Source: an uncultured Aquimonas sp.
Lineage (GTDB): Bacteria > Pseudomonadota > Gammaproteobacteria > Xanthomonadales > Xanthomonadaceae
Length of the DNA stretch: 64,000 bases
NCBI RefSeq assembly: GCF_937888285.1
Contig: NZ_CALART010000110.1
Span: 1 to 64,000 of the forward strand
Direction of reading: 5' to 3'
Part shown: positions 54,402-63,800 of the stretch, piece after piece
Numbering within the stretch: the stretch's first letter is position 1
How the letters are laid out: each line of letters starts with the position of its first letter
Position numbers and translations under genes: made by a program
The notes under the pieces: model-generated
Told to the model about the DNA's origin: nothing
Databases searched by the model: none
The model's input: the letters and a program-made list of their open reading frames with translations, nothing else

Positions 54402-54715
54402 GTTTCTAGCTGCGTGTGTTTCTGTGTTTCAACGCTCGCCGAATGATTCAGCGAACCAAGTGCGGGCCACGCGTGACTGCCTGGCACGGCGTCGTGATCT
54501 GGGGACACGAGAGCACGGTTCTGGCGATGCGCGCATGCGTCGCCCCTATTGAAGTGACATGCCCTCTGGGTCATCGGAGAAATTCATCCTAGTCTCTCGA
54601 ATCGGACGGAACAGTCATTGCGCCAGAGTCGGCGATGGTTAGGCCATGTTGGTCCCCGACGTGACTTGGCGTGTTCCGGCTGACCTCGAATGCCCTCAAC
54701 TCTGGAGAAGACACA

Positions 54716-55666
54716 ATGAAACGAAATCTGATAGCGCTCGCAGTCCTTGCAGCGGTTGGCGCACCTGCCGCCGCTCAGTCCTCTGTCACCCTCTACGGGC
54801 TGATCGGTTTGGAGGTCGGCAAGAATCCCGGCTCGGATAACAAGGTGGTTCAGAACGGCGCCAACAGCCGCTTGGGCGTGCGCGGCGTGGAGGATCTGGG
54901 CGGGGGCATGCGAGCCTTCTTCACCCTCGAAAACCGCTATGAGCCCGACACCGGGACGCAGAGCGACGCGGGCCGCTTCTGGAACGGCCGCTCGATCGTC
55001 GGGCTGGAGGGCGCGTTCGGCAGGGTGTGGATGGGCCGGGAGTACACGCCTCTGTTCCTGAACGTGGCCCTGATTGGCGATCCCTGGGGCTGGACCGGGA
55101 TTGGAGCCCTCGACTCGGGCTTGGGCGGTATCGGCGCGTACACACGCTACGACAACTCGGTGAACTACCAGTTTTCAGCAGGCGGCATGACAGCGTGGAT
55201 CCAGACTGCCGAACGCGACAACAACGGCAACAGTGCGGGTACCGCGGTCGCACAGAAGCGGCCGATGTCTCTGGCTTTGACGTACGGCGCCGGGCCGTTC
55301 TTCGCGGGTGTCGGCTACGACAGCCGCATCAACAACAATGACAGCCTCTTGACCTTGGTTAGCACCTACAACTTCGGCGTTGTCAAGTTGTTCGGAACCT
55401 ATGCGCGCGGCGAGACGGCGACAGCTGCCAAACATCAAGAGATCGCACTCGCGGCGACGGCCCAGCTTGGCATGGGACAACTCCGTGTTGGCGTCGATCA
55501 GATCAAGCGGACGTCCGCCCCCGCGACGACACTCAAGCAGCAGGTTGCGCTCGGCTATCACTACTCGCTGTCGAAGCGCACCACGGTTTTCGCCGACGTC
55601 ACCAACGACAGTAAGGCTTTGCGCAGCAAGAGCGGCTACGGCTTCGGCGTCAAGCACGCTTTCTGA
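54716..55666 (+). CDS. Gram-negative general porin (Porin_4 type)
   Basis: 316 residues with a signal peptide ending at GAPAAAQ. The first strand SSVTLYGLIGLEVGK and the later SRLGVRGVEDLGGGMRAFFT and GYGFGVKHAF are typical of the trimeric porins of Burkholderiales. It should form an outer-membrane diffusion channel. GGAGAAG lies before the ATG at 54716. A strong terminator follows at 55700-55730. Confidence 0.9.
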   Translation: MKRNLIALAVLAAVGAPAAAQSSVTLYGLIGLEVGKNPGSDNKVVQNGANSRLGVRGVEDLGGGMRAFFTLENRYEPDTGTQSDAGRFWNGRSIVGLEGAFGRVWMGREYTPLFLNVALIGDPWGWTGIGALDSGLGGIGAYTRYDNSVNYQFSAGGMTAWIQTAERDNNGNSAGTAVAQKRPMSLALTYGAGPFFAGVGYDSRINNNDSLLTLVSTYNFGVVKLFGTYARGETATAAKHQEIALAATAQLGMGQLRVGVDQIKRTSAPATTLKQQVALGYHYSLSKRTTVFADVTNDSKALRSKSGYGFGVKHAF

Positions 55667-55699
55667 CGAACGTTTTGGGCCGATGACTTGATAAGGTGG

Positions 55700-55730
55700 T
55701 TCTGCGGCGGCCGAAACGGCCGCCGCAGAA
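55700..55730 (+). terminator. Stem-loop terminator after the porin gene
   Basis: TTCTGCGGCGGCCG (55700-55713) and CGGCCGCCGCAGAA (55717-55730) pair over 14 bp with a three-base loop. The gene on the other strand ends 27 bp further on, so it may end both transcripts. Confidence 0.75.
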
Positions 55731-55756
55731 GCCCCGTTTGAAGTGGCGCTTGAGGC

Positions 55757-57130
55757 TCAATGTTCGCTGCCTTCACCAGGACTTTGGCAGGTTGACCGTG
55801 AGGCATGCTTCGAAAGCACGATGCCGACGGTGGTGAGGTCTTCGTCGGAACTGGCGAACACTGACCCACCATGCATCCTGGCGATGGCGGCGACGATAGC
55901 CAACCCGAGGCCATGATGGCTGCCGTTCCCTGGCCTGGCCTTGTCCACCCGGTAGAAGCGGTCGAAGATCATTGGCAGCTCGCGCTGGGCTATCTGCAGC
56001 CCCACGTCCGAAAGCGAGATTCGGGTGTATCCAGCCGGGGTTTCGTCTTGAATGCGCACGTTGACGCACGAACCAGGGTGGGCGTAACGCGTGGCATTGA
56101 GCAGCAGGTTTGACAGTGCACGTTGAAGCAGTGGCAGATCGAATTCGCCGGCAGCGTCCCCTGAGATCTTGAGCGTGACTGAGGCCGCGTCCATGGCGGC
56201 CTCGTGATAGTCACCAACTTGCTGGGCAATGCGGGCGAGACTGGATACCGAAGTCCTGCGGGCGTGGGCACCCCGATCAGCGCTGGACAGGAACAACATG
56301 TCATGCACGATGCCGGAGAGTCTTCTCAGATCCTCCAGGTTCGAGGCAACGACATCCTGAAGTTCCGGCCCGGCTCGTGATCGACGCAGGGCCAACTCGC
56401 AACTGCTGATCAAGGTCGCCAAGGGGGTGCACAGCTCGTGTGCTACATCGGCATTGAAACCTTGCAGTTGATCATAGGCAGCGTCCAGGCGCCCCAACAA
56501 GTCATTGAACTGTTCGACAAGCGGCGCCAGTTCTTCGGGCTGGTCGGTTCCGGACAGACGCCGGTAAAGGGTGTCGGCGGCCAGGCCGCGCGCTTGCAAT
56601 GCAAGCGAACGAACGGGCCGCAATCCCATTCGCACCAGCCAGTAGCCTGACAATGACGCCAGAACTGCACCGCCGATTGCCGCGGAGATCAAAGTCAGGC
56701 CGAGCCGACGCAGGAAGAGCCTGTCGTCGCGGGTGTCCAGAAAGAGGGTGGCGTGAAGGATGCCCGATCCGGGAAGGGGTCGCCGTGTCGTGAACCGCAC
56801 AGACATTCCATCCTGGTCCGCGGCGGTAAGAGTCTGGCTCGTGTAGGTCGGATTTGCAGCTCCATCAGCTAACCTCAATGCAACTTCGTCGTGACCGATG
56901 AAGAAGTCGTCCAGTTTGTGCTTGACTGCGTCCCACGAGCCATCGCCATCGGCTTCGGTCAAGAGATGCTGAATCTGAACGCGTTTGTTGGCCAGCGTTT
57001 CAATTTGGCGGGCCACGAGGCTTGAGCGTGCATCAAAGTAGATGGCTGTGCAGATCGCCGCCATGCCGAGCAGGCTTTGCAGAGCAAGCCACACTGAGAG
57101 ACGCTTGCCAAGTGATCCGGGCGGGGTCAA
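55757..57130 (-). CDS. Heavy-metal sensor histidine kinase (CusS-like, copy 3)
   Basis: 457 residues. It is related to copies 1 and 2 but clearly more distant. His231 lies in DVAHELCTPLATLISS; the sensor region has HKLDDFFIGHDEVALRL; and the ATPase part has NLLLNATRY and HGLGLAIVAAIARMHGG. It overlaps the regulator gene by ATGA. It is full length and all catalytic motifs are present. Confidence 0.9.
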   Translation of the reverse strand: MTPPGSLGKRLSVWLALQSLLGMAAICTAIYFDARSSLVARQIETLANKRVQIQHLLTEADGDGSWDAVKHKLDDFFIGHDEVALRLADGAANPTYTSQTLTAADQDGMSVRFTTRRPLPGSGILHATLFLDTRDDRLFLRRLGLTLISAAIGGAVLASLSGYWLVRMGLRPVRSLALQARGLAADTLYRRLSGTDQPEELAPLVEQFNDLLGRLDAAYDQLQGFNADVAHELCTPLATLISSCELALRRSRAGPELQDVVASNLEDLRRLSGIVHDMLFLSSADRGAHARRTSVSSLARIAQQVGDYHEAAMDAASVTLKISGDAAGEFDLPLLQRALSNLLLNATRYAHPGSCVNVRIQDETPAGYTRISLSDVGLQIAQRELPMIFDRFYRVDKARPGNGSHHGLGLAIVAAIARMHGGSVFASSDEDLTTVGIVLSKHASRSTCQSPGEGSEH

Positions 57131-57816
57131 GTATCGACCTCCCGCTCTTCAAGAACATAGCCCATCCCGCGGACCGTGTGGAGTAGTGGCCGGGTGAAGG
57201 GCTGGTCCAACTTGGTACGCAGGCGTCCGATGGCGACATCCACGACGTTCGTCTTGCTGTCGAAGTTCATGTCCCACACTTGCTCGGCAATCTCGGTCCT
57301 CGAGAGCACTTCGCCCGATCGACGCACCAGCAACGCAAGCAAGGTGAACTCCTTCGCGGTCAGATCGAGCCGAATGCTTCGACGGCTGGCGCGCCGCCGC
57401 ACCAGGTCGATTTCCAGATCATCGAGCGTGAATCTGGTCGCTTCATTGCCTTGCTCGTTGCCTGAACGGCGCAGAAGAACCTCGATTCGCGCTACAAGCT
57501 CAGAGAAGGCAAAGGGCTGGACGAGGTAGTCGTCAGCGCCTGACTGCAGACCTTTCACCCTGTCCTCGATCGCGACGCGCGCCGTCAGCATGAGTACGGG
57601 TGTCTGCTTGGTCTGACGCAAAGCCGCGAGCAATCCGAGGCCGTTGATGCCAGGCAGCATCTGGTCCAACACCAGGATGTCGTAGTCTTGTTCCATGGCG
57701 AGATGAAGGCCATCCACACCGTTGTGGGCAACGTCGACCACGTAGCCTTCCTCGGTGAGTCCCTTGCGGAGGTACTCCGACAGTTTCAACTCGTCTTCCA
57801 CCACCAGAAGCCTCAT
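57127..57816 (-). CDS. OmpR-family response regulator (CusR-like, copy 3) with Lys-to-Gln change
   Basis: 229 residues. Asp51 (LVLDQMLPG) and Thr78 are intact, but the almost invariant receiver lysine at position 100 is Gln (GADDYLVQPFAF against DDYLVKPFAF). The winged helix is well kept (LTAKEFTLLALLVRR, GMGYVLEEREVDT). The change should weaken phosphorylation signalling. It is upstream of kinase 3 and overlaps it. Confidence 0.9.
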   Translation of the reverse strand: MRLLVVEDELKLSEYLRKGLTEEGYVVDVAHNGVDGLHLAMEQDYDILVLDQMLPGINGLGLLAALRQTKQTPVLMLTARVAIEDRVKGLQSGADDYLVQPFAFSELVARIEVLLRRSGNEQGNEATRFTLDDLEIDLVRRRASRRSIRLDLTAKEFTLLALLVRRSGEVLSRTEIAEQVWDMNFDSKTNVVDVAIGRLRTKLDQPFTRPLLHTVRGMGYVLEEREVDT

Positions 57817-58121
57817 TGGAAATCTTCCCCGACGAACTGCCCGCCGTCGAACAAGTTGCCAGCCGGTAGACCAACCATGTCACCAGGCCGACTGCGAATG
57901 GTGCCGGCCAGATGATGGTGATTGCCTGGGCCAATTCTGTGTTGCGAAGCTTTCTGCGCATGCTGGCGCCCCGCGGGAGGGCAGACCGCGCGTCGCGAGC
58001 GAAGCGTCGTCAGGCGGTAGGCACGGCTGTTGGCGGAGCGCGGCTCGGGCGGCGTGGCACAGCCAGTCCCGACCGTGGCAGCGCATCCCGCCGCAAGTAG
58101 AAGTTGTCTGCAAGCGAACAT
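57813..58121 (-). CDS. Possible small lipoprotein upstream of regulator 3
   Basis: The frame starts MFACRQLLLAAGCAATVGTG and has a lipobox-like VGTGC at residues 17-21, then ATPPEPRSANSRAYRL. The later part is low complexity and probably not coding. Its stop overlaps the regulator start. A lipoprotein remnant next to a one-TM protein remnant would repeat the order seen at 59143-60126. Confidence 0.25.
   Translation of the reverse strand: MFACRQLLLAAGCAATVGTGCATPPEPRSANSRAYRLTTLRSRRAVCPPAGRQHAQKASQHRIGPGNHHHLAGTIRSRPGDMVGLPAGNLFDGGQFVGEDFQ
57850..57961 (-). pseudogene. Diverged relative of the single-TM small membrane protein
   Basis: From the ATG at 57961 the frame reads MRRKLRNTELAQAITIIW and then a hydrophobic run with LVTWLVYRLA. 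It matches MRYKWLETSLAQTMALIW of the 59143-59388 protein at 7 of the first 12 residues. After the helix the usual RKRHPLP segment is missing and the frame runs into the regulator gene. It is probably a truncated copy. Confidence 0.3.
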
Positions 58122-58148
58122 TAGAGTCTCCGTGATTGATCAATGTCT

Positions 58149-59090
58149 CTAGACTGGGTTGCTGTTCGGTCTGCCGCGCACGCGCCGGTCGACAAAGTTG
58201 CAGCCATCAGCGGCGTGTTCGCACGCGGGTCTCTCGAGTTGCAGGGTGGTGTGATGAACGCGAAAGCGGTCGGCCAGAACCCATTGCAGCCGGCCGATCA
58301 GCGCCGTGGCTTCAGTGCCTTCCGTGGGAACGACATGCGCCGTCAGGCTGTTCTTGTCGCTCGTAAGGGCCCAAACATGCAGATCGTGCACGTCCTGCAC
58401 TCCGTCGACCGAGCGCATCGCCTGGGCGACTTCGTCGACGTCAATGCCCTCCGGCGTGCCCTCCAGCAGAATGTTCAGGCTCTCCTTCAGCAGCACCCAG
58501 GTGCGCGGCAAAACCCACAGGCCGATGCCCACTGCAACCAGGGTATCGACCCAGGCCCATCCGGTGAAGCGGATCACCAGTGCGGCGACGATGACACCGA
58601 TCGACCCGAGCATGTTGGCCCAGACTTCCAGGTACGCGCCCTTGACGTTGAGGCTGGCGTCCTTGCCGCTCTGGAGGAACCGCATGCTCAGCAGATTGAC
58701 GGCCAGCCCCAGGGTGGCCACCACCAACATGCCCAGGGGCTGCACTTCGGCCGGGGCGTTGAAGCGGCTGTAGGCTTCGTAGAGGATGTAGAGCGCCACG
58801 CCGAACAGCAGCACCGCATTGAACGCCGCGGCCAGGATTTCGAAGCGGTGATAGCCGTAGGTGCGTTTGGCGTCGGCCGGCCGACGCGCAATGCGCACGG
58901 CCGCCACGGCGATGGCCAAGGCCGCGGCGTCGGTGAACATGTGCGCTGCATCGGCAAGCAACGCCAGGCTCTGGAAAACGACGCCGGCGATGACCTCGGC
59001 GATGAGAAAGGTCGAGGTCAGGCCCAACGCCATCCAGAGGGCCCGCTCATTGCCCGTCGCGGGAATCGCGTGGCTGTGCCCGCCGCTCAT
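58149..59090 (-). CDS. czcD: CDF metal exporter (CzcD-like, copy 2)
   Basis: 313 residues with six membrane helices. Helix 2 has HMFTDAAALA (H-x3-D). Helix 5 reads YLEVWANMLGSIGV, so the second acidic ligand (Asp in copy 1, FEVLGDML) is Asn. The N-terminal GGHSHAIPATGNERALW is usual for the family, and the C-terminal cytoplasmic domain (VHDLHVWALTSDKNSLTAHV) is intact. It follows the small TM protein at 59143-59388 on the same strand. Confidence 0.87.
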   Translation of the reverse strand: MSGGHSHAIPATGNERALWMALGLTSTFLIAEVIAGVVFQSLALLADAAHMFTDAAALAIAVAAVRIARRPADAKRTYGYHRFEILAAAFNAVLLFGVALYILYEAYSRFNAPAEVQPLGMLVVATLGLAVNLLSMRFLQSGKDASLNVKGAYLEVWANMLGSIGVIVAALVIRFTGWAWVDTLVAVGIGLWVLPRTWVLLKESLNILLEGTPEGIDVDEVAQAMRSVDGVQDVHDLHVWALTSDKNSLTAHVVPTEGTEATALIGRLQWVLADRFRVHHTTLQLERPACEHAADGCNFVDRRVRGRPNSNPV

Positions 59091-59142
59091 GCCAGCGTCC
59101 TCTGCGCCGAAGGTGCCCGGCCGATGTCAGCGGACATCAGGC

Positions 59143-59388
59143 TCAAGGCCCACGCGGTTGTTTGCGCGGGGGCTTCGACCGCTTCGACGGTTTGCCCGCT
59201 CCGCGGTGTTCGTTCAATCGACGTTGCAACTGCTGTGCATAGGAAGGCGCGGGCTTCGGAACCGGCAGAGGATGCCGCTTGCGCCACCAGCGGAACACGG
59301 CGTATCCGACGACGGCAGTGACCAGGATGACGAGCCAAATCAACGCCATCGTTTGGGCCAAAGAGGTTTCCAGCCACTTGTAGCGCAT
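59143..59388 (-). CDS. Single-TM small membrane protein (copy 3, intact)
   Basis: 81 residues. MRYKWLETSLAQTMALIW leads into one membrane helix (LVILVTAVVGYAVFRWW), then a basic, proline-rich segment (RKRHPLPVPKPAPSYAQQLQ) and a lysine-rich end (RSKPPRKQPRGP). It would sit in the inner membrane with a cytoplasmic tail. Relatives lie at 25296-25742 and 50933-51145. It stands 52 bp before the CDF gene on the same strand. I recognise no named family. Confidence 0.65.
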   Translation of the reverse strand: MRYKWLETSLAQTMALIWLVILVTAVVGYAVFRWWRKRHPLPVPKPAPSYAQQLQRRLNEHRGAGKPSKRSKPPRKQPRGP

Positions 59389-59583
59389 GCTGTGGCCCTC
59401 CGTTCATTGCGGCGTGTGATCGAACGCCAACCTGCGGATGGCAGCGAGAGTCAATGTGCCTTCGCTCCGGCCCAGCAGCGGCAGTGACAAAGAGGGCCGC
59501 AGCTGCGCTTACCCTGGCGGGCGCGCGCTGCGGGCCGCGACACCGATCACATCGTGGGCTAGGCATCGACGCTTGCGCTCCAA

Positions 59584-60126
59584 CTACTGCACATCGGCAA
59601 CCAGCCGCAGCCGCGCGACGCGAGTGCGGCCCTCGGCCAGGTCGCCATGTTCGAGTCGGTAGGTGCTGCCCCAGGTCCAGACGGACCCCACCAGTTCCAC
59701 GACCCGCACGTCACCGGCTGCGCCGGTGACCGCCAACTCAGTCGCACCCTCGCTCCACGTGGCAGCGAACGTGTGCGGGCCTGGCCGCATGCGCAGGCGC
59801 ACGAAGGACTCAGGCGTCGTCACCACCGTCGGACCGCCGTCGACTCTTAGCTGCACCGGGTTGACCGTATCGCCCCACCGCTTGCGAACGACATACACGG
59901 TCAGAAGGCCAGGAGTCGGCTCGAAACGCTTCGATTCAACCTCGACCGATTCCGGCGGAATCGGCGTGGGCGTGCAAGTCAACTTTCGGCTGTGCCACTT
60001 GCCAGTCGCGAAGCAATACGTGCCATCCGGGTTGGGTGGCTGCATCGGCTTGGTCATGCAACCCGCGCTGAGCAGGCCGACAAGTCCAGCACCGACGAGC
60101 ACGGTCCGACGCGAAACGTGTTTCAT
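59584..60126 (-). CDS. Lipoprotein with DUF2846-like domain
   Basis: 180 residues with a lipobox (GLLSAGC, about residues 17-23). After MTKPMQPPNPDGTYCFATGK, the domain LLTVYVVRKRWGDTVNPVQL, LRMRPGPHTFAATW and ELVGSVWTWGSTYRLE resembles DUF2846-type lipoproteins. A decayed copy lies at 25892-26181. It is between the small TM protein and the periplasmic protein, on the same strand as the RND pump, so it is probably part of the pump accessory set. Confidence 0.65.
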   Translation of the reverse strand: MKHVSRRTVLVGAGLVGLLSAGCMTKPMQPPNPDGTYCFATGKWHSRKLTCTPTPIPPESVEVESKRFEPTPGLLTVYVVRKRWGDTVNPVQLRVDGGPTVVTTPESFVRLRMRPGPHTFAATWSEGATELAVTGAAGDVRVVELVGSVWTWGSTYRLEHGDLAEGRTRVARLRLVADVQ

Positions 60127-60145
60127 GGTTTGGTGCCTTTACATG

Positions 60146-60523
60146 TCACTTGAGTGTGAAGCGCGCTGACACGGCGGGCTTGCCGTTCAGCGCCACCTCC
60201 GCCAACACCTTGGTGCCGGCGCCGACCTTGAAGCTGCCCTTGGCTTCCAGCTTGTCGCCCGCGAGCGCCAGCGGCGCCTCGGTCTTGTCGTTGCCGTTGA
60301 ACACCGTGATCTTGCCGGTGGCGCTGGTCAGCTTCATCGCCTTGCCATGGTCGCTGACGTGGATGACGATGAGGTCTGGCTTGGCGACGAGTTCCATGTC
60401 ACCGGCCTTGGTCTCGACCACAACGCCGCCGAACTTGGGCGCATGGTCTTCGGCGGCATACAGCGCGGTGGCCGGCAGCGCCAGTGCGGATGCGGCCAGC
60501 AGGGGAATCAGAAACTTTTTCAT
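60146..60523 (-). CDS. Small periplasmic protein of HME-RND clusters (copy 2)
   Basis: 125 residues with a signal peptide (FLIPLLAASALALPATALYA). The body (HAPKFGGVVVETKAGDMELV, GDKLEAKGSFKVGAGTKV) matches the protein at 26193-26567 across its length. Both copies are encoded shortly downstream of an RND pump gene. AAGGA precedes the ATG at 60523. Function unknown; the context suggests a periplasmic metal-efflux role. Confidence 0.72.
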   Translation of the reverse strand: MKKFLIPLLAASALALPATALYAAEDHAPKFGGVVVETKAGDMELVAKPDLIVIHVSDHGKAMKLTSATGKITVFNGNDKTEAPLALAGDKLEAKGSFKVGAGTKVLAEVALNGKPAVSARFTLK

Positions 60524-60560
60524 CGTGAGTCCTTTCGGGGTTGGGGGAACGGAGTTGGCG

Positions 60561-60899
60561 TCAGTGAATGGCGATGGCCTGCACGACCTCGGTGACGGTG
60601 ATCCAGCCGGCAACAGCCTGGCCGGTGCGTGCCGATGCCTGGATGGCAGCGACGATCTCGTCCACTTCGCCGTCCTCGCAAAGCAGTTCCAGCTTGTATT
60701 CGTTGACCACCTCGTCGCCGAGGTCCATCGAGTAGTGCTGCTCGCCACTGTCCAGCGGCATGATCGAACCCTTGACGACGTACATGGCCAGGTTGTGGCG
60801 CCGGCCGGCACGTTGTCCGCCCCAGGCGGGGGAGTTCTTCAGGGCCGCGATCACATCGGCGACGCGGCTGCTGTGTACATAGGCTTTGACTTCTTTCAT
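60561..60899 (-). CDS. PII-like (GlnB family) protein linked to the RND pump
   Basis: 112 residues with the PII ferredoxin-like fold: MKEVKAYVHSSRVADVIAAL, then LELLCEDGEVDEIVAAIQ and ARTGQAVAGWITVTEVVQA. The T-loop region (about 37-55) does not match GlnB, and the tyrosine normally uridylylated there is not recognisable. It is thus unlikely to be a classic nitrogen sensor. Its ATG overlaps the pump stop (ATGA), so the two are co-translated. It may bind metal or a nucleotide and adjust the pump. Confidence 0.75.
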   Translation of the reverse strand: MKEVKAYVHSSRVADVIAALKNSPAWGGQRAGRRHNLAMYVVKGSIMPLDSGEQHYSMDLGDEVVNEYKLELLCEDGEVDEIVAAIQASARTGQAVAGWITVTEVVQAIAIH

Positions 60900-63800
60900 G
60901 GCGTGTCCTCGGTGGGTGTCTGGAGCAGGGGAGGGGCAGCGTTGTCCTGCATTTCTTCGGCGGCTTCACGTTTGCGTTGCCTGGCTTCCGCGCGCGACTC
61001 GGACCACTCGTAGATCAGCGGCAGCAGCAACAGCGTCAGCAGTGTCGAAGTGATCAGCCCGCCGATCACGACGGTGGCCAGCGGTCGCTGCGTCTCGGCG
61101 CCGACGCCGGTGGACAGCAGCATCGGCACCAGGCCGAGGATGGCGACCGAGGCCGTCATCAGCACCGGCCGCAAGCGCAGCGCCGCACCTTGGCGCACGG
61201 CGTCGCGTATCGACAGACCGTGTTTTCGCTGGTCGTTCAAGAACGTCACCAGCACGATCCCGTTCAACATCGCCACGCCGAACACCGCGATGAAGCCGAT
61301 GGCAGACGGCACCGACAGGTACTGCCCGGTGGTGAACAGACCGATGATCCCGCCGATGATGGCGAAGGGTACGTTGGCGATGATCAGCGTGGCATGCCGC
61401 ACCGAGTTGAACGCGGTGTAGAGCAGGATGAAGATCAGGCCAATGGTCAGCGGCACGATCACCCCCAGCCGGGCCATGGCACGCTGCTGGTTCTCGAACG
61501 CACCACCCCATTCGACCCAGTAGCCGGTGGGAATCTTGACCTGGGCCTTGATGGCCGCGTCGGCGTCCTTCACGAAACCGTCGATGTCCCGGCCCTGCAC
61601 GTCCATCTGCAGGACGGCGTAGCGTTGCAGGGCTTCCCGGCGCACGAAGGTGTAGCCCTCGGCCAGCTCGATCTTCGCGACTTGAGAGAACGGCACGATG
61701 GCGCCCTCAGACGTGCGGATCGGGATCTGCGCAATCGCCGACGGGCTGCTGCGGAACTCGTCGGCCAGACGCACGGCGATGTCGAAGCGGCGGGTGCCGT
61801 CGATCAGCGTCGAGACCGTTTCACCGCCGACGCCGGCCTGCACCACCGCCAGGATGTCGTCGGCGTTCAGGCCGTAGCGCGCAGCGGCCTGGCGATCCAC
61901 CTTGATCACCATCTGCGGCTTGCCCTTGTTGGCCTCGGCCGCAAGATCGGCCACGCCCGGAACGGCGCCGATCACGCCCTTGATCTGCGCCGAGAGTTCT
62001 TCGAGCTTGTCCAGGTCTTCGCCGTAGATCTTCAGCGCCAGGGTGGCGCGAACGCCGGAGATCAGTTCTTCCACCCGCATCTGGATCGGCTGCGTGGCGC
62101 CGAACACGGCCGTGGCGACCTCGCCCTCCAGGAACTCCTGCATCTCCTTGCCGAGCGCCGAATACGACTGCTTGACGGGCCATTCCTCCTTGGGTTTGAG
62201 GTCGAGCAGCACCTCCATGTAGTTGACGTCGGCCGTCTCGCCCTTTTCGGCGCGTCCGATCGTGGCCAGCACCGACTTCACCTGCGGATACTTCTTGCGC
62301 AGGCTGGCGTCCATCACGTTGGCAACGCGGATGGATTCGTCGAGCGACGTGGACGGAATGCCGACCACGCGGAACATGATCGCGTCTTCCTGCAGCGTGG
62401 GCATGAACTCCTTGCCCAGGAAGGGGAACAGCGCCAGGGAGCCGAGCAACAGCGCGACGGCGGTGCCGACCACGATCTTTTTGCGGTCCAGCGCCCAATC
62501 CAGCGCCGGCAGGTAGGCCTTCTTGGCCCAGCGCACCAGCCAGGTGTCCTTCTCTTCCTTCGGCTTCAGGATCAGCGCCGCCAGCACCGGCACCAGCGTC
62601 AGGCTGAGCAGCAGCGAGCCTGCCATCGCGAAGGTGATGGTCAGCGCCATCGGCTTGAACAGCTTGCCTTCCAGCCCCGTCAGCGAGAACAGCGGCAGGA
62701 ACACCACGATGATGATCATGATGGCGAAGGCAATCGGGTTGGCCACTTCGCGCGCCGCTTCCAGCACCACGTGCGTGCGGTTGATGGGCCGGCCGGACTC
62801 GCGTGCGTGGGCCAGCAGCCGGAAGGCGTTTTCCACCATCACCACCGCCCCGTCGACCATCATTCCGATGCCGATGGCCAGGCCCGCCAGGGACATCAGG
62901 TTCGCCGACATGCCGAAGCGCTGCATCATGATGAAGGCGAAGAGCATCGCCAGCGGCAGCGTCACGATCACGACGATGGCCGAGCGGAACTCACCGAGGA
63001 ACAGGAACAGGATCACCGCCACCAGGATCGAGCCCTCGATCAAGGCGTTGGTGGAGGTCTTCAGCGCCTTGTCGACGATCTCGGTGCGGTCATAGGCCGC
63101 CTTCAACTCGATGCCCTTGGGCAAGGCCGCCTGCGCGATGGCGAGCTTGGCTTTGACGGCCGCGACCACGGTGGCGGCGTTCTCGTTGATGCGCGCCAGG
63201 GCGATGCCGAGCACGGTCTCCTGGCCGTTGCGGGTGACGGCGCCGAAGCGCACGGCCGGCGCCTCCTTCACATCGGCCACGTCGCGTACGTAAACCGGCG
63301 CGCCATTGCGTTCAGCCACCACGATGGTGCCAATGTCAGCGGCGTTGCTGACCAGCCCGAGACCGCGCACCAGATACTGCTCGACGCCGATGTTCAGGTA
63401 CTGGCCGCCGACCTGCTTGTTGTTGGCCGTCAGCCGCTCCATCACCTCCTTGAACGACAGCCCGTACTTCACCAGCTTGCGCGGGTCGATCTGCACCTGG
63501 AACTGCTTCTCGTGGCCGCCCCAGGTCGTCACGTCGTCCACGCCCGGCGCCGTACGCAGGATCAGGCGCACCGTCCAGTCGTGCAAGGTGCGCAGGTCCA
63601 TCGCGCTGAGCTTCTTGTCGGCGTCTTCGATCGTGTACCAGAAGACCTGGCCGAGGCCCGAGCTGTTGGGCCCGAGCTCCGGCTCGCCATAGCCAGCGGG
63701 CAGACGACCCTTGACCTCTTGCAGCTTTTCACCCACCAGCCGGCGCGCGAAGTAAATGTCGACGTCGTCAGCGAAGTAAACCGCCACGTAGGACAGGCCG

